DNA of 64,000 bases from Tillus elongatus (Eukaryota; Arthropoda; Insecta; Coleoptera; Cleridae): NCBI GenBank assembly GCA_964006375.1, contig OZ023262.1:53270917-53334916 (forward strand), given 5' to 3'. Positions within the stretch are counted from its first letter, which is position 1. The number at the start of each line of letters is the position of its first letter. Position numbers and translations under genes: made by a program. Shown piece after piece: positions 1 through 13,479 of the stretch. The notes beneath the pieces were generated by a model. That model ran no database searches, had not been told where the DNA came from, and worked only from the letters and a program-made list of their open reading frames with translations.

Positions 1-60
1 GGAACACAACAGTGAAGCCAGAGAAGTAGTCTCCCAGTCTGTATATAATAATAGTTTGCC
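1..60. repeat. repeat fragment shared with 40441-40500
   Basis: The first bases contain the phrase gtgaagccagagaagtagt. It recurs, reverse-complemented and slightly diverged, at about 40460-40485, next to a hammerhead-like core. This suggests a decayed end of the same PLE-related repeat. Only about 25 bases match clearly. Confidence 0.35.
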
Positions 61-555
61 TTGTAACCTATGATCCAAAAATGTTTTGTTACGAAAATAT
101 GGGTGTTAAAGTTTTACCGAAAAAATGGAAATTAATTAATATTTTCGAAACCCCTTGAGATATTTCAGTGATATTTAGTACGGAGAGACAGCTAATAAAT
201 ATCCATTTTTTTTAACAGAAATATAATTTTTAGCTTCAACAGTGGCGTGCGTACGGGCACTGACTTCGATAATTTTGAATAAAAAAATATGTCAATGATT
301 TTTCCCTACTAAACATATTTTTGATATCCTCGTTCTATTGGCAACATCAGAGTTCTCTTGAGTTGTTTTCCTGTAATGCGCTATTTTTCAGTAAAAAAAA
401 TAAATACTGTTATATTGTCCGAGAAAATCAATGTAGGTAATTATGGTGCCATAAAATTATCAGTTTTCTTAAATCAGCATTTTATTTATCCTTACATTTT
501 TTCATGCAGCACACCCAAAAATCTTACGTACCAGCCGCCACTGATAGAGGCACAT
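61..555. other. AT-rich stretch, nothing recognised
   Basis: No reading frame with recognisable protein similarity and no obvious terminal repeats. The short open frames here look like chance. Confidence 0.5.
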
Positions 556-559
556 CTTT

Positions 560-760
560 AAAATTTAACCACACCTACATTATGACATTGAATATCTTCA
601 AGGAAAAATATGGCTGCAAATTGAATCATAACTTCCACTTGCCTATGATAATCTACTCTCAGCAGAAATACTTTTTCATGAAATCAATTTGAGATCGCAG
701 ACTTGATTACAAAGAAAATTAATATTTAACGCCTCCATAATCAACACAGACTTGAATTTA
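560..760 (+). repeat. repeat C fragment
   Basis: A stretch around 610-690 (ctgcaaattgaatcataact, then ttccac and ctactctcagcagaaatac) matches 62820-62900, inside the large repeat C cluster at the other end of the window. It is a truncated copy with no protein-coding content. Confidence 0.55.
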
Positions 761-810
761 GAAAATGTCTGAGGTTTAGTAATATTCGTATTTTCGTGCA
801 CATAAGCTTC

Positions 811-1790
811 TCAAAAAATATACAAGTGGTGAAAAATAAATACCTGTATTAGGAATGAAGACGCAAGATTTTTCCCTTTTTTTATTTTCAACGTAATCTC
901 CTTTGAAGTCGATACACTTTTACGACGTTGCTCCATTTTCTTAACCCCTCCAAAAATACAATTTGCCAAAGTCTTCAAAAAACGCTTCTGTCTCGGCGAT
1001 AACCTCGTTTGAGCTGAATTTTTCCACCGAGACATGTTTTCATGTTGCGGAAAAAAAGGAAGCTGCAGGGAGCCAGGTCGGACAAGTACGGTGGGTGCGG
1101 CAGAAATTTGTAGCGCATCATGAAATTTGGCCGCGACGATTCCGGGTGCGTTATCGTGGTAAAACAGCACTTCTTTCTTAGCCAAATAGTACCGTCTGTC
1201 CTTCAATTTCTTATCCAATCGGTCCAACAATTCACTGCAGTACTGTCCAGCGGTTATTCTTCCGTTCTGCAAAAGGTCCATGAGGATTATTCCCTTCGAA
1301 TCCCAAAAAATCGTGGCCATGACCTTCCGGCCGATTGGACTATCTTTGTCTCTGGTATATAATAATGTATTCAGGTTTTATCAACGGTGACGACTCGACG
1401 CAAAAACTGCGAATTTCACTTAAAGATGTCTAAACACTGCTTCGACATTGGCAGCCGTATCCGCTTGTTGTCCACCCTTCTCATACTTAACGTATCATCT
1501 GCTACTTCGCGCAGTTTAGTTCGGCGATCATCCGATCATCGAGAATCATGTCGTGGGCGTTTTCAAAGACTTCCTCAGGAACCACGTCTGCCGGTCGGCC
1601 TGGCAAATGTACGACCATTACATTCGTGGTGCCAATATCTCGCGGTTGTCATAGATGGTGAACGGACCTCACAGACACCATCCAACTTCACTTTTATTTC
1701 TTCACATGTTTTTATACCCAAAAATAAAAAGCGAATTACGGATTGATATTGCACTTTTTCCATTTTACCGAGAATCACGAAGCACGTATG
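811..1790 (-). pseudogene. mariner transposase, decayed
   Basis: Minus-strand translation gives a mariner-type transposase in pieces. The N-terminus begins near 1763 (MEKVQYQSVIRFLFL, then SPSMTTARYW), the helix-turn-helix part. The C-terminal half (1320-811) has MATIFWDSKGI, LLDRLDKKLK and HDNAP, which carries the second catalytic Asp. The third-Asp motif appears as LSDLAP only in another frame near 1085-1100, so there is at least one frameshift there, and the middle is scrambled. Mariner transposases act in the nucleus and cut at TA; this copy cannot make one. Terminal inverted repeats were not located with certainty. Confidence 0.82.
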
Positions 1791-1799
1791 ATGCGACTG

Positions 1800-2220
1800 G
1801 CTGCCAAATAAAAAGTGGCCAATGAATCTGTCTGAAATTTAGTATGGGCTCGTTTGGTAGATGACAGTACACGACCGTAACGCCAATTTCCCCCAGCAAC
1901 GTCACTTGTTTTCAAGCACAGGTATTTATTGGTAGACCCCCGTACTACTAGATTTTTAATGGAAAAGCGTCAATTCTCAACAACCAACTCCGTCTCTTAC
2001 TCGCAAACAATGCAGACTATTCGCTTGCAAACAGCCAGCTGTGTACTAAGTTGGATTTCGATGGCTCAATTACAAAATAATTTGATATTTCACCACTGCA
2101 TGATCAACCCCTAATTGAATTTCATGATAAAATGTTGGTTTTATCGTAAAATATGAATGCATGTTCTCAAAAATCTCATGAATCGACATATTACTCGATT
2201 TTCAATAAATACACTTGGAG
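1800..2220. other. unassigned AT-rich sequence
   Basis: Flank of the mariner remnant. No protein similarity or clear repeat structure seen. Confidence 0.4.
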
Positions 2221-2224
2221 AATC

Positions 2225-2285
2225 CAATTCACCACAACACATTTTTAAAGACCTGACGACTGTTTCACTAACAAATTCTAAAGTG
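2225..2285 (-). ncRNA. hammerhead ribozyme remnant (3' half)
   Basis: On the minus strand the order is GTTAGTGAAAC, a four-base loop, GTC, then AGGTC, followed by a segment ending in GGATTCTCCAAGTG. This is the 3' half of the hammerhead-bearing PLE repeat seen complete at 54123-54165 and 30277-30317. The CTGATGA half is missing, so it should be inactive. Confidence 0.6.
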
Positions 2286-2289
2286 GGTT

Positions 2290-2944
2290 TATTTTTTATA
2301 ACTAGCCTTTCTAGATGTATAAGTTATAAGAAATTAAGATACTTTAGAATTCGATGCCCATGGGAAGGAAACCACCACTCTAAGTTACATTCCAAATGAC
2401 TCATATCATATTTTCACACACGAAAAATGGCTCGTTAAATTCGCTAACAAAGCGCGCTTGCTGCGCACAGACGGTTTCATTATTTTAATATCTTATTGCT
2501 TTGTTTTTAGGTATGTATCTAGGCTTTAATCATGATAACAATACAGTTTAGGGAGTCAGTATCTTGTTCAAACTGGATACAGATTGACTGTTAGCCAGCT
2601 GTATCTCACTTGGTATACAAGTATACCACCGGAAATGGTATTGATCGATTTCCCAAAAACTAGCCGTTGAAATGTTTTGATTTTTTGCTCGTGTACTAAT
2701 GTCAATAGGGGCAATTCAAAATGGTGGCAATTTTCAAAATAGTGGCATTTCCGGTTACACCGAAAGTTACTGTCAACTTCGTTATTTCAAATTGAACACC
2801 CTATATATTCTTGAATTTTAAATTCTATCACAAATTGCGGATACATTTTATGTATAATGTCCTATACCTAAGTCTAACTGTTTTTGATATATTTTAAATT
2901 TTATGTCAAAACATAATTTTGAAAGTTTCTTATACGGAAGTTTT
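2290..2944. other. unassigned sequence between repeats
   Basis: AT-rich, no convincing coding potential. Around 2790-2815 is the phrase caaattgaacaccctatata, which resembles the end of a DNA transposon (compare 44548). It is too short to call. Confidence 0.35.
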
Positions 2945-2991
2945 TAGCGAATTTTTTGTAAAACGAACAATTCACTAATGAGGAGATCTGT

Positions 2992-3070
<79 letters not shown>

Positions 3071-4652
3071 ACCGATAACTCAAAACATAATGGGCCGATT
3101 TTAACAAAATTTAATAAGTGCCTTCCTTTTGTAAGTGGCTTGGATCGGTTCGTTATCCAGGAAAATCGGACCAGTTTTTCCGGGAAAATTTTGGGTTTTC
3201 CTTCTAAAAATTTTAGTATCTCCGAAAATAACAGGGATATGACAACCAAATTTGGCGTATACGTTTTTGCTGTCCAACTTACCCTATATGCCAAAATTCA
3301 GATCCCTAAGTGGAAAAGAAAAAAAATTATAGGCATTTTAGGAAGAAAAAATTGGATGCCCTTGGTGATCAGAGGAAAGCACAAGAACAACATATTTTGT
3401 GTGATTAACAAAACCAATTGAATATAACATTCAACGGTTAAGTTTTCTTGACGCAAAAACGTCAAGAAGTAGCAGAAAAAAATATTTTGAAAATTTGATA
3501 ATATTTCTTCTTCAAACGTCAAAGTCGCTATTTGAAACGTCAAAATTTGCAATTTTCAGACAACGAATTTGGAACAAATACAGATTATGTAGACGATATG
3601 TCATAAGAAGTGTGTTTTACAAAGCCTTAACATTCCGCTTCAACCATCATTGTCCTTCATTTTACTAAAATATTTTCAGAAAATCCATTTAAAATAGACC
3701 CTCTTTCTGATGCTTCGGCAGTAGTTTCAGCTATAGAGTTTATGGTTTAATAGTCTATATTTTAGCAAATTTTCGTCTAAAAAATTCGTTATTGAGAAGA
3801 CCGCGAGTTATGAATTTTGAAAAGATTTCCTCGCGAACTAGAACCCCAAAAACCCATATACGGGGTCAGTTTGAGTTTTTGTCTGTTTACACATATACAG
3901 AGTGACGCTTTTATACGGCAACGCTCAATATATCCGTTATTATACAAGATATGACAAAACAGTATATACGTTAATTATAGGGTATCTCAAGGTGTATCTT
4001 ATAAACCTATTTTGACAACCACAGGCTGGCCCATAAGTCTTTGGTGATACACACTTTCTTTTTTAATAGAACACCCCCTTATTGTATTGCATTTTTGTGT
4101 TTTTCAGCAAATTATAATGCATGTTTGTAAGAAAAAAAATTGATATCGTTCATCGTTTTTGAGTTATTTCAATTGTTTTGCAAGCTTTCACGTTTTTTGA
4201 ACATATTTCAAACACATATCACAAATTGTGAAACGGCGTTTTTATCAATAGATAGGGGAGGTCCATGGAAATGACGCATTCAGAGAGCTTTTTGTTTGTA
4301 TTACCCGTCGAAAAAATCGAGCTGCCGTATATGGACACGCTCAAATAGTGCCTGAATTTTAAAAGTTTTCGGAGAAATGTTTGTAGTGTTTCTGTGGAAT
4401 TTATTTTTGTAAGATTTTTGTGATATGTTGGTAATTAATAATAAATGTTTAGTAAGTTATTGTAAAAGAAAAGTTGTCGAATTTTTGTGAAAAATGTAAT
4501 TTAGTGTAACATTACTGAAGGCAATTTCTACCGCCGATTATTAATATATAGGTTATGCTGCCAACCAAATGTCCTTCTTTTAAAAACAAGACATATTTGC
4601 CATTAAAAGCATCTTTACGAAAATTCGCTACCATAACGCACTTGCGTCCAGA
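2945..4652 (+). mobile_element. composite A+B element with (TA)n core
   Basis: Starts with the palindromic end (TAGCGAATTTT ... aacaattcacta, then atgaggagatc), enters a (TA)n tract at 2995-3067, then the conserved phrase caccgataactcaaaa. The A body follows to about 4130 (gcatgtttgtaagaaaa). The end of module B (aattcgctaccataacgcac) is at 4622-4652. About 400 bases between 4140 and 4550 do not match other copies and look like a later insertion; part of it resembles repeat F in reverse. Open frames through it are accidental. Confidence 0.75.
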
Positions 4653-5086
4653 CTTTTATTAGTTAACTAAAGTTGGTTTACTTGTAGAAAGAGACATGCT
4701 TTAGTAGTATGATACTTTGATAATTATTAATACTGGTCAAAAATAAGGTTAAAAATTAAATTAAAAAAAACCTGCCAAAAGTCATTCTTTTAAATCGAAA
4801 TCCCCTATTCAGTCAACCAAAAACAAGAAAGGTTGGTTTGCGCATGAGCCAACCACCATATTTACATACTGCAGAATCAAAATGGTAGTGTCTCTTGTAT
4901 TGAACGGTCACGTCAGATACCTTTTCAAAATTACGCTTCTTCGTATTTCTAAATCAAGATCCGTTATCTCAGGTTAGACCTCTAGTGGCACTATCTAACC
5001 TCCGTCTTTGTTTCATCATTGTGACGTCCCACGCCTGCGTATTAGTCGGGCGGTGGTAACCTTGAAGGTGGTGGGCTTAGAACATA

Positions 5087-5465
5087 CCCCCTACACCTAT
5101 GTGTGTGTGTTTTGTTTCTTTAACGTCGCCCTACTTCCGCGACTATGGTCAATCACCGACGCCAGGAACAAGTTTTACTTCACTATCCTGGAAATTTTGC
5201 CGAACCCCTGCCTTTCTGTAAGGAGGGTAGGGATCTTTAACATACCCAACATCGCATGGACACGGGACCGACGGCTTTACGCCCCCTCCGAAGGGCAGAA
5301 CGTGCAGACATTCAACTTGCTCAAATGCAATGCCAGAACCTCGGTTGATGTTAATGTTACAGTTTGTACTGAAAAAGTGAAAGGAGAACCCTGGGATCGA
5401 ACCCAGTACCTTTCGGTTCAGAGGCACACGTTCTGAACCACAGAGGCTCTTGCCCCCTACACCTA
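5087..5465 (-). mobile_element. tRNA-derived SINE with 13-bp target duplication
   Basis: Read on the minus strand, the head (near 5450) looks like a tRNA: an A-box-like gtggttcagaacg and a B box GGTTCGATCC near 5397. It is followed by a body of about 270 bp and an AAAGAAACAAAACACACAC-type tail. It is the same family as 32697-33049. The perfect duplication CCCCCTACACCTA flanks it at 5087-5099 and 5453-5465, which supports retrotransposition. SINEs are transcribed by RNA polymerase III and mobilised by LINE enzymes. Confidence 0.88.
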
Positions 5466-5584
5466 CTACAAGCTCTAGTGCATGTAAGCTCGCTGGCTCG
5501 GATAACCGCATTTAATTCGCTTTAGACGACGCGCTTTCGCCACATGCCGCACTTCTATTCATATCTACACATGCTAAACATTGG

Positions 5585-5675
5585 ATAAGGACGAGTCGCT
5601 ACAGTCCACCGGTCGGGGCGGTCGGCTGCCACTCCAAAGCATCGAGGTTCAAATCCGGCTAGATACTAATTTGCT
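5585..5675 (+). repeat. tRNA-like sequence, possible SINE head
   Basis: The stretch contains a good B-box match (GAGGTTCAAATCC) about 45 bases after an A-box-like ccaccggtcggggcggtcgg. A T-rich run follows. The cloverleaf is not convincing enough for a tRNA gene, and a second copy is not visible, so family membership is a guess. Confidence 0.35.
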
Positions 5676-6323
5676 TTTTTTAACAGAATATAAAATCAGA
5701 GCTCCGATGACGTCATCGCCTAATTAAGCCCAGAAATTCCCTAAAAAGTCACTAGATATGTCACAAGATTCACACAGTCACTAGAACTGCTGGAAATTAA
5801 ACAACTGGAAGTTAAGTCAACACACCTAAATACAAAAAAAAAACAATTTCCGTGAGCATATAAAATTTATGAAAATTTCTACACCAGAACAATTTAGAAA
5901 TCAAGCTTTGTTGAACTTGGGGCGTAAGAAAATTCCGTTGTGTAATTGACTTTTAAAGTTTAAATGAGTAACTATTCTTGGCCATGACCGATCCCAAGGT
6001 TTTAGATACTTCTTATTAGAACGTTTTTTTGACTTGCTAATAAAAAGTTGATTTATTCAATCTCAGCTCAAGTTTTTTAATTTAAACTAATAATTAGGAC
6101 CGGAAACCACTTGATGCACACGGTCAAGCTAAAGCAAAAGTAATCAAACAATAAACAAAGTGTGTTCATTCATGCGGACCCCAAACATCAACACAACGTG
6201 AAGTTTATCATAATAAAAAATGATTGAAATCATGTTCGGTGAGCTGCTAGATATAAAAAGTTATATTTGATTAGAATCACAAATAGTGAAATAGTAATAT
6301 AAAATATTTTGTTACTTCGAAGA
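5676..6323. other. unassigned sequence
   Basis: AT-rich, no recognisable gene, terminal repeat or tandem structure. Confidence 0.4.
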
Positions 6324-6566
6324 TTTAGCTTATAAACATTAAGCGCCTCCGTGGCCGTGCGGGAAAGTCGATGACTTTCCAATACGGACTCGGGGGTCGA
6401 CGGTTCGAGACTCGCCGGCGGCGCATGATTTTTCAAATCACTGTCGTCGTTGAGATCGAGCTCAAGCTGGGGGGTAGGTGAGTTTAGATGAGCAAAAAGG
6501 GTTAGCAATGGCCTAATTGCCAGTAAGCATCTTACCTTTACCTTTTTTTTAGCTTATAAACATTAA
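6324..6566 (+). mobile_element. second tRNA-derived SINE family, perfect TSD
   Basis: The element occupies about 6343-6547. Its head GCGCCTCCGTGGCCGTGCGG has A-box character, an anticodon-like arm (gaaag...ctttc) follows, and the B box is ACGGTTCGAGAC. It ends in ttaccttt repeats and T8. The flanks repeat TTTAGCTTATAAACATTAA exactly at 6324-6342 and 6548-6566 (19 bp), so both borders are sure. The long variable-arm-like spacer suggests a Ser/Leu-type tRNA ancestor; this is inference. Confidence 0.85.
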
Positions 6567-6839
6567 AATCTCCCCAAAGCCATTTAATCGATTATACTTT
6601 CTAGTAAATAGACAACCCTAAATAAAAGGTACCTACTTAATCGAAAATGTTAATTAATTTATTAATTTAACCAGAAAAATTACACAAGTAAATCCTATAA
6701 AGGTAAATTGATTACATGTACCTATTTATTGAATGTGGCATAGTAATAGTAATATAGTATTTTATTGAGAAATGAGTTATATAATGTAGGAATATCGGGT
6801 ATTTCCTGATTAAAATTGATACACAACAGTGCGACAACC

Positions 6840-6965
6840 TTCCATTAGTTCGCCCCAACTAGTTATTACAGTACAGTTCGCCTCTTGATGACTGCACATA
6901 ATCTATTTTAACTTCTTGTGCGCAGTGTGTTGGCTTAGTGAATTTGTGAAAACTATAGGAGGTAA
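6840..6965 (+). other. possible 5' exon with splice donor
   Basis: A less AT-rich stretch ends in ctataggag followed by GTAAGTACG at about 6961, a strong consensus donor. A cagttcg insect-initiator-like phrase lies about 90 bases upstream. There is no open frame that would identify a gene. It could be the leader exon of a host gene or of a transposon, or chance. Confidence 0.2.
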
Positions 6966-7252
6966 GTACGTTTTATTTGTTGCTTTGGCAAGGTATTAGG
7001 TCAAGTTTACTATGGAAAATATAAATTCAGTTTGGTTGTGGATAATTTTTAGCGAATTTTCATTCGCTAATAGAGAGGTCACGATGAAAAGCTTTTGAAT
7101 TTTCTTCAGATGCGCGCGAATTTGGGTTCCTAGAACCCAAAACCAAGGTACGTTAAAATTTTTATATGTCAGGTGTTATCTTTTTACTTCGTAGACTGAA
7201 ATGGCAAATAGATGGTGAAATGCTTTTGCAGGTATACTATGCTTTATTTTAC

Positions 7253-7475
7253 TCCAGGACAATGGATTGGGCGTAGAGGTGCTATTGAGTGCCCCCCTAG
7301 ATCACCGGATTTAACTCCTTTAGACTTCTTTCTATGGGGCCATTTAAAGAGTAGAATTTACGCAACAGAACCGGAGTCTCTGGAAGAATTCCGACGACGC
7401 ATTGTTGAAGAATGCCGTCTAATAACTCCACAAATGCTCCAGAATGTCAGAGCTTGTTTTGAACAAAATTTGTAG
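7253..7475 (+). pseudogene. DDE transposase C-terminus
   Basis: The frame gives QWIGRRGAIECPPRSPDLTP then LDFFLWGHLKSRIYATEPES and ends EQNL. The PRSPDLTPLDFFLWG block is the hallmark third-catalytic-Asp region of insect Tc1/mariner-superfamily transposases with a DUF4817-like N-terminus. The first two catalytic Asp residues and the N-terminal DNA-binding part are missing through truncation. Confidence 0.85.
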
Positions 7476-7823
7476 TTTTGTATGGAAGCTGGTGGTCAAC
7501 AATTTGAACACTTACTTAACTGAATAAACATTTTTGAACGTTTGGTTTTGTTTTTTAGTTTTTTTTTTAATGAAAAATTGACTAATTAGTGCATTTCTTA
7601 TCACAATGAATGAAATACGTTTTTGCAACTCCAACTGTGAATCATTTTTAAACGAGTTGATAAAACTTCCAAAAAAATTAGTGTGCTGAATTCAGAAAAG
7701 AAAGAGCTTTCAAATGATGTAACACTCCACCCATGTTCACTCAATATTAACATTGGCGTGTTTCAGCGTTTCTTAAAAAAAAATCTCTGGACGCAAATCG
7801 GTCTGTTTCGTTTTCAATGCGCC

Positions 7824-7828
<5 letters not shown>
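7253..7828 (+). mobile_element. 3' fragment of Tc1/mariner-superfamily transposon
   Basis: This is the 5'-truncated counterpart of the complete element at 37610-39218, in the opposite orientation. It keeps the transposase C-terminus (to 7475), then an untranslated tail and the terminal repeat ending GCGCCACCCTATATA at the edge of a (TA)n tract. Truncation is near 7253, where identity with the other copy begins (GGACAATGGATTGGG). Confidence 0.85.

Positions 7829-7906
<78 letters not shown>
7829..7906. repeat. (TA)n microsatellite
   Basis: About 39 TA units directly abutting the transposon end, so the transposon apparently used the tract as its TA target, as at 37610-39218. Confidence 0.95.
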
Positions 7907-10160
<2,254 letters not shown>

Positions 10161-10817
10161 GACACGCATTATTGATATGGTCCTAGTGAACGCGTTTCTT
10201 TTGTATCGAAACATTCATGGCAAGAAGTCAATTTCCATAGAGGATTTTAGAAGAACCATTGCAGTCGTAAAATCGGACATGGTACACGAGTTCTAAAAGG
10301 CAGAGCTCTAAGTTAGGTACGAAGAAAGAGGACATTTCCTAGAAAAACCTAAAAAACAACGCCGCTGTCAGTGCGCAAATTGCTCAAGTAAACCAATTAC
10401 ATTCTGCAGCAAGTGCAACGTTACTTTATGCACCCTAAGTTTTCGTAAATACCACCGCAAGCCATGAATAATTTATTTTATACATCTTGTTTATTTTTAT
10501 TTTATTGTTTATATATGTTACCTCATCTTTGATCCATATAATTGATTTATTGTCTTTTTTAAATAAATATTTTTATTAGCTTTCAAATTTAATTTTTATT
10601 TTGCACAACTGTATACATGTGATCCCAGCTTCCTATTCATGGGGCAACAGTTATGAAAAAACAGATGTTTTTGAACATTTTGAATACTGCTACTGACCTT
10701 AAGAAGTCCGTAGCAACAATATATTCAATTTGTTTCAGATTTTTTCAAAATAAAAATAGTTTCGGCGTTAACGTGTGACAGTTTAAAAATAAATTCAAAA
10801 TAACAAGAAAAGCTCAC

Positions 10818-11100
10818 CTGCAGTCTTGGCTCGCATCAACGGCGACAGCTTATCAATGTCAAGGGGCTGGCTAAGCGATCTTCTTAGCTGTCCTCGCCTG
10901 TGGGTGACCCTCAGCTGGACTCCACCAGGTGCATCGGGTGGTTTCTTCCTGGGGCTTTGCGGTCTGCCTCTGAGTGGTGCCGGGGAGGACATCATGCGTC
11001 TGTATGATGCCCTAGCGTCCCACTGCAACAGACGCTGCCCGCCAAGGTCCGAACGGGTGCGACGAACTTGGTGCTTGTGAACGCGTTGCTTTAGATCAGA
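10818..11100 (-). CDS. internal exon of an unidentified host gene
   Basis: A GC-rich island on the minus strand is bounded by a 3' splice site (ttatttgtttcAG, AG at 11102-11101) and a 5' splice site (CAG then GTGAGC, GT at 10817-10816). The frame is open throughout: it starts in phase 0 with SDLKQRVHKHQVRRTRSDLG and ends with LDIDKLSPLMRAKTAG plus one base (283 bp, 94 codons and 1 nt). The peptide is Arg-, Ser- and Pro-rich and probably disordered, with RRSLSQP resembling a basophilic phosphosite. Base composition is quite unlike the flanking repeats. I do not recognise the gene; its other exons must lie in sequence not identified here or outside the window. Confidence 0.72.
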
Positions 11101-11102
11101 CT

Positions 11103-11540
11103 GAAACAAATAAATACATACATTCAGTTTATTTATTAGGATGTTGGACCATAATATATATAACGAATAAAAAGTTTAAATAACTGGTATAACTTATGAA
11201 GGCGGTAGCAGGGGACCAAATGGAACGTGCTATAGGGGAAAACTGTGAACTTAGAGAAATTTAGATTTCTGTGAGGAAAGTTGTCTAATTATAATAAATA
11301 CAGTCCCAGAGTAGACACTATACATCAAAAGCACCGAAGGATACAGAAAGGTACCAAATAGATTTTATTATTACCCATAAATAGTAATAGTAACATATAC
11401 AGGAGGTTCCAAAATGTGCAGTCAAATTGATAGCACAGAAACTAAAGTTTAAAATAGGTCCACTTAACGCAATTTACTTATATACCAAAGTGCACCCTTC
11501 AAAAGTAATAGCCCTTTATAGTTAATGTTAAAAAAATATT
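11103..11540. other. probable intron sequence, unassigned
   Basis: Lies upstream, on the minus strand, of the host exon. AT-rich with no recognised repeat before the transposon terminus at 11547. Confidence 0.4.
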
Positions 11541-11769
11541 ATTGTACAGAATGGGCGAAATTGGTCACTTTTAAAGGCAAACTTCCATTTATAAACCAGA
11601 TAGGCGAAAATTGATATCGGTTTCTGAGGCTTAATTTTCATGACAAACTTAATAGTGATTTTTTATGTTTACATATATAATAATTTATAATTTTAATAAT
11701 TTATTCACAAAATTACACAAAAAATACAAACCAATCAAAAGTTTCCTTATATAAAAAGCTGAATGATAA

Positions 11770-12198
<429 letters not shown>

Positions 12199-12204
12199 TT
12201 GCTT

Positions 12205-12960
12205 CTACACAAACGGCACCTTTTCTGAACATGTGTCTAAAATTTAAAAATTAGGTACCTCAACCTTCCTCAAAGATAAAAGTCCATAGTCGTTAAGTCC
12301 GGTGACCTCGCCGGCCAACGGTCGGAACCTTTGTTATCTATTCAATTATTGCCAAATTGGCCGTCAAAAAATTGGTTACCACTGCTACGTTGTGAAGCGG
12401 TGCCTCGTCTTGCTGAAAAAAATACGTTCCTCAGTTCAATTAGCCACAGATCGTCAACAAGAGATTCTATTTGTCGCCTCAAAATTTTACGTTTGCGAGG
12501 TGAGCGTGACATTGTAAATAACCAGAACGATAATCCTACACATGAAAATACCTGCTTCCACACTAACCCCAAATCTTCCTTGGTTTCTCTGCTCCACAAT
12601 TGAATGAGGGTTTTGTTGTGCCAAGTATAACACTTAAAGCGGTTGTAAATACCAGCACTACTTACATAAGCCTCCTCTGTCCAAAGACAGTTTAACGGAA
12701 AATGCGCACTTGGTTACAATTTTCTAGGAACCATTGGCAAAATTCCATGCGGCATTCAAAATTTCCTGAACTTTCCTAGTCCAAAATCTTCAACAGGAAA
12801 AAAGTTATACCCAAAATCTTTGAAACGGTGAAAGATGTCGATATACAGCTTCCACTATTAACTTTTTCATGTAAATTGAGCATGATACACCAGCATTGGT
12901 TTTCGCCTATCTCGTTTAGAAATGGGAGTTTCCCTTTCGAAGTGAGCAATTGGACCCACT
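12205..12960 (-). pseudogene. Tc1/mariner transposase, rearranged
   Basis: Recognisable blocks on the minus strand, in several frames: LWTEEAYVSSAGIYNRFKC (first catalytic region, where the expected SDEA Asp is not preserved), WHNKTLIQLWSRETK, and ARSPDLTTMDF (third Asp). Between them an inverted or foreign piece appears to interrupt, as the second-Asp QQDGA block is shifted (near 12415-12395). The protein is broken by multiple stops and shifts. Confidence 0.65.
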
Positions 12961-13169
12961 CTGTACATTATTCCCTAATGGTTGCAGATGTTTAGTTGAA
13001 ATTTAGTACATGGTAGTTGTTAATACAGTTTGATGTTTTGAAGATAATATCAATTTAATGCAAGAGGGGTTGAAAATTCATGGATAGTCACCTATTTATT
13101 CACCCAATTTTTTTTTGGGACTTCCTTTGATAAATAATTTAGTGAAATGTGACGAGACAAATTACTAGA

Positions 13170-13350
13170 AAAAGAAGAGTAAACACTGGAAAGCCTATCT
13201 AGAAGAGTTGTACGACGGAGAGGAAATTACTTTACTTATGGAGAGGATTGCAGACGGAAAATAAATTCAGATGATTTGGGCTCACCCATTACAAACAATT
13301 TGGAGTAAGCCCTTGAAGAACTGTGATAAGCAAAAACTCCTGGAATATCA
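13170..13350 (+). pseudogene. LINE ORF2 linker fragment
   Basis: Pieces in shifting frames read HWKAYLEELYDGEEITLLME, then DDLGSPITNN, then ALEEL. This is the segment between endonuclease and reverse transcriptase in RTE/CR1-like non-LTR elements (pattern: W..Y.EELY, then a later linker before the RT). The RT itself does not follow. It lies just upstream of a different LINE. Confidence 0.5.
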
Positions 13351-13479
13351 GAAACAGCGAAACTTTAAAAAAATTGTGGTAGAAAAATGAAAACTTTTTC
13401 AACTGACTCTGACATGATACAAAATTGGGGTAGATTGTGGATCGTTTAATGAGTCGTATAGCCCAATTTTTGCCTCTCT

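Noticed and set aside
1387..1746. 119-codon plus-strand frame
   Set aside because: Shadow of the minus-strand mariner transposase.
2978..3421. ORF of 147 codons through the A element
   Set aside because: Includes a Tyr-Ile run and the A body; the corresponding frames in other A copies are broken differently.
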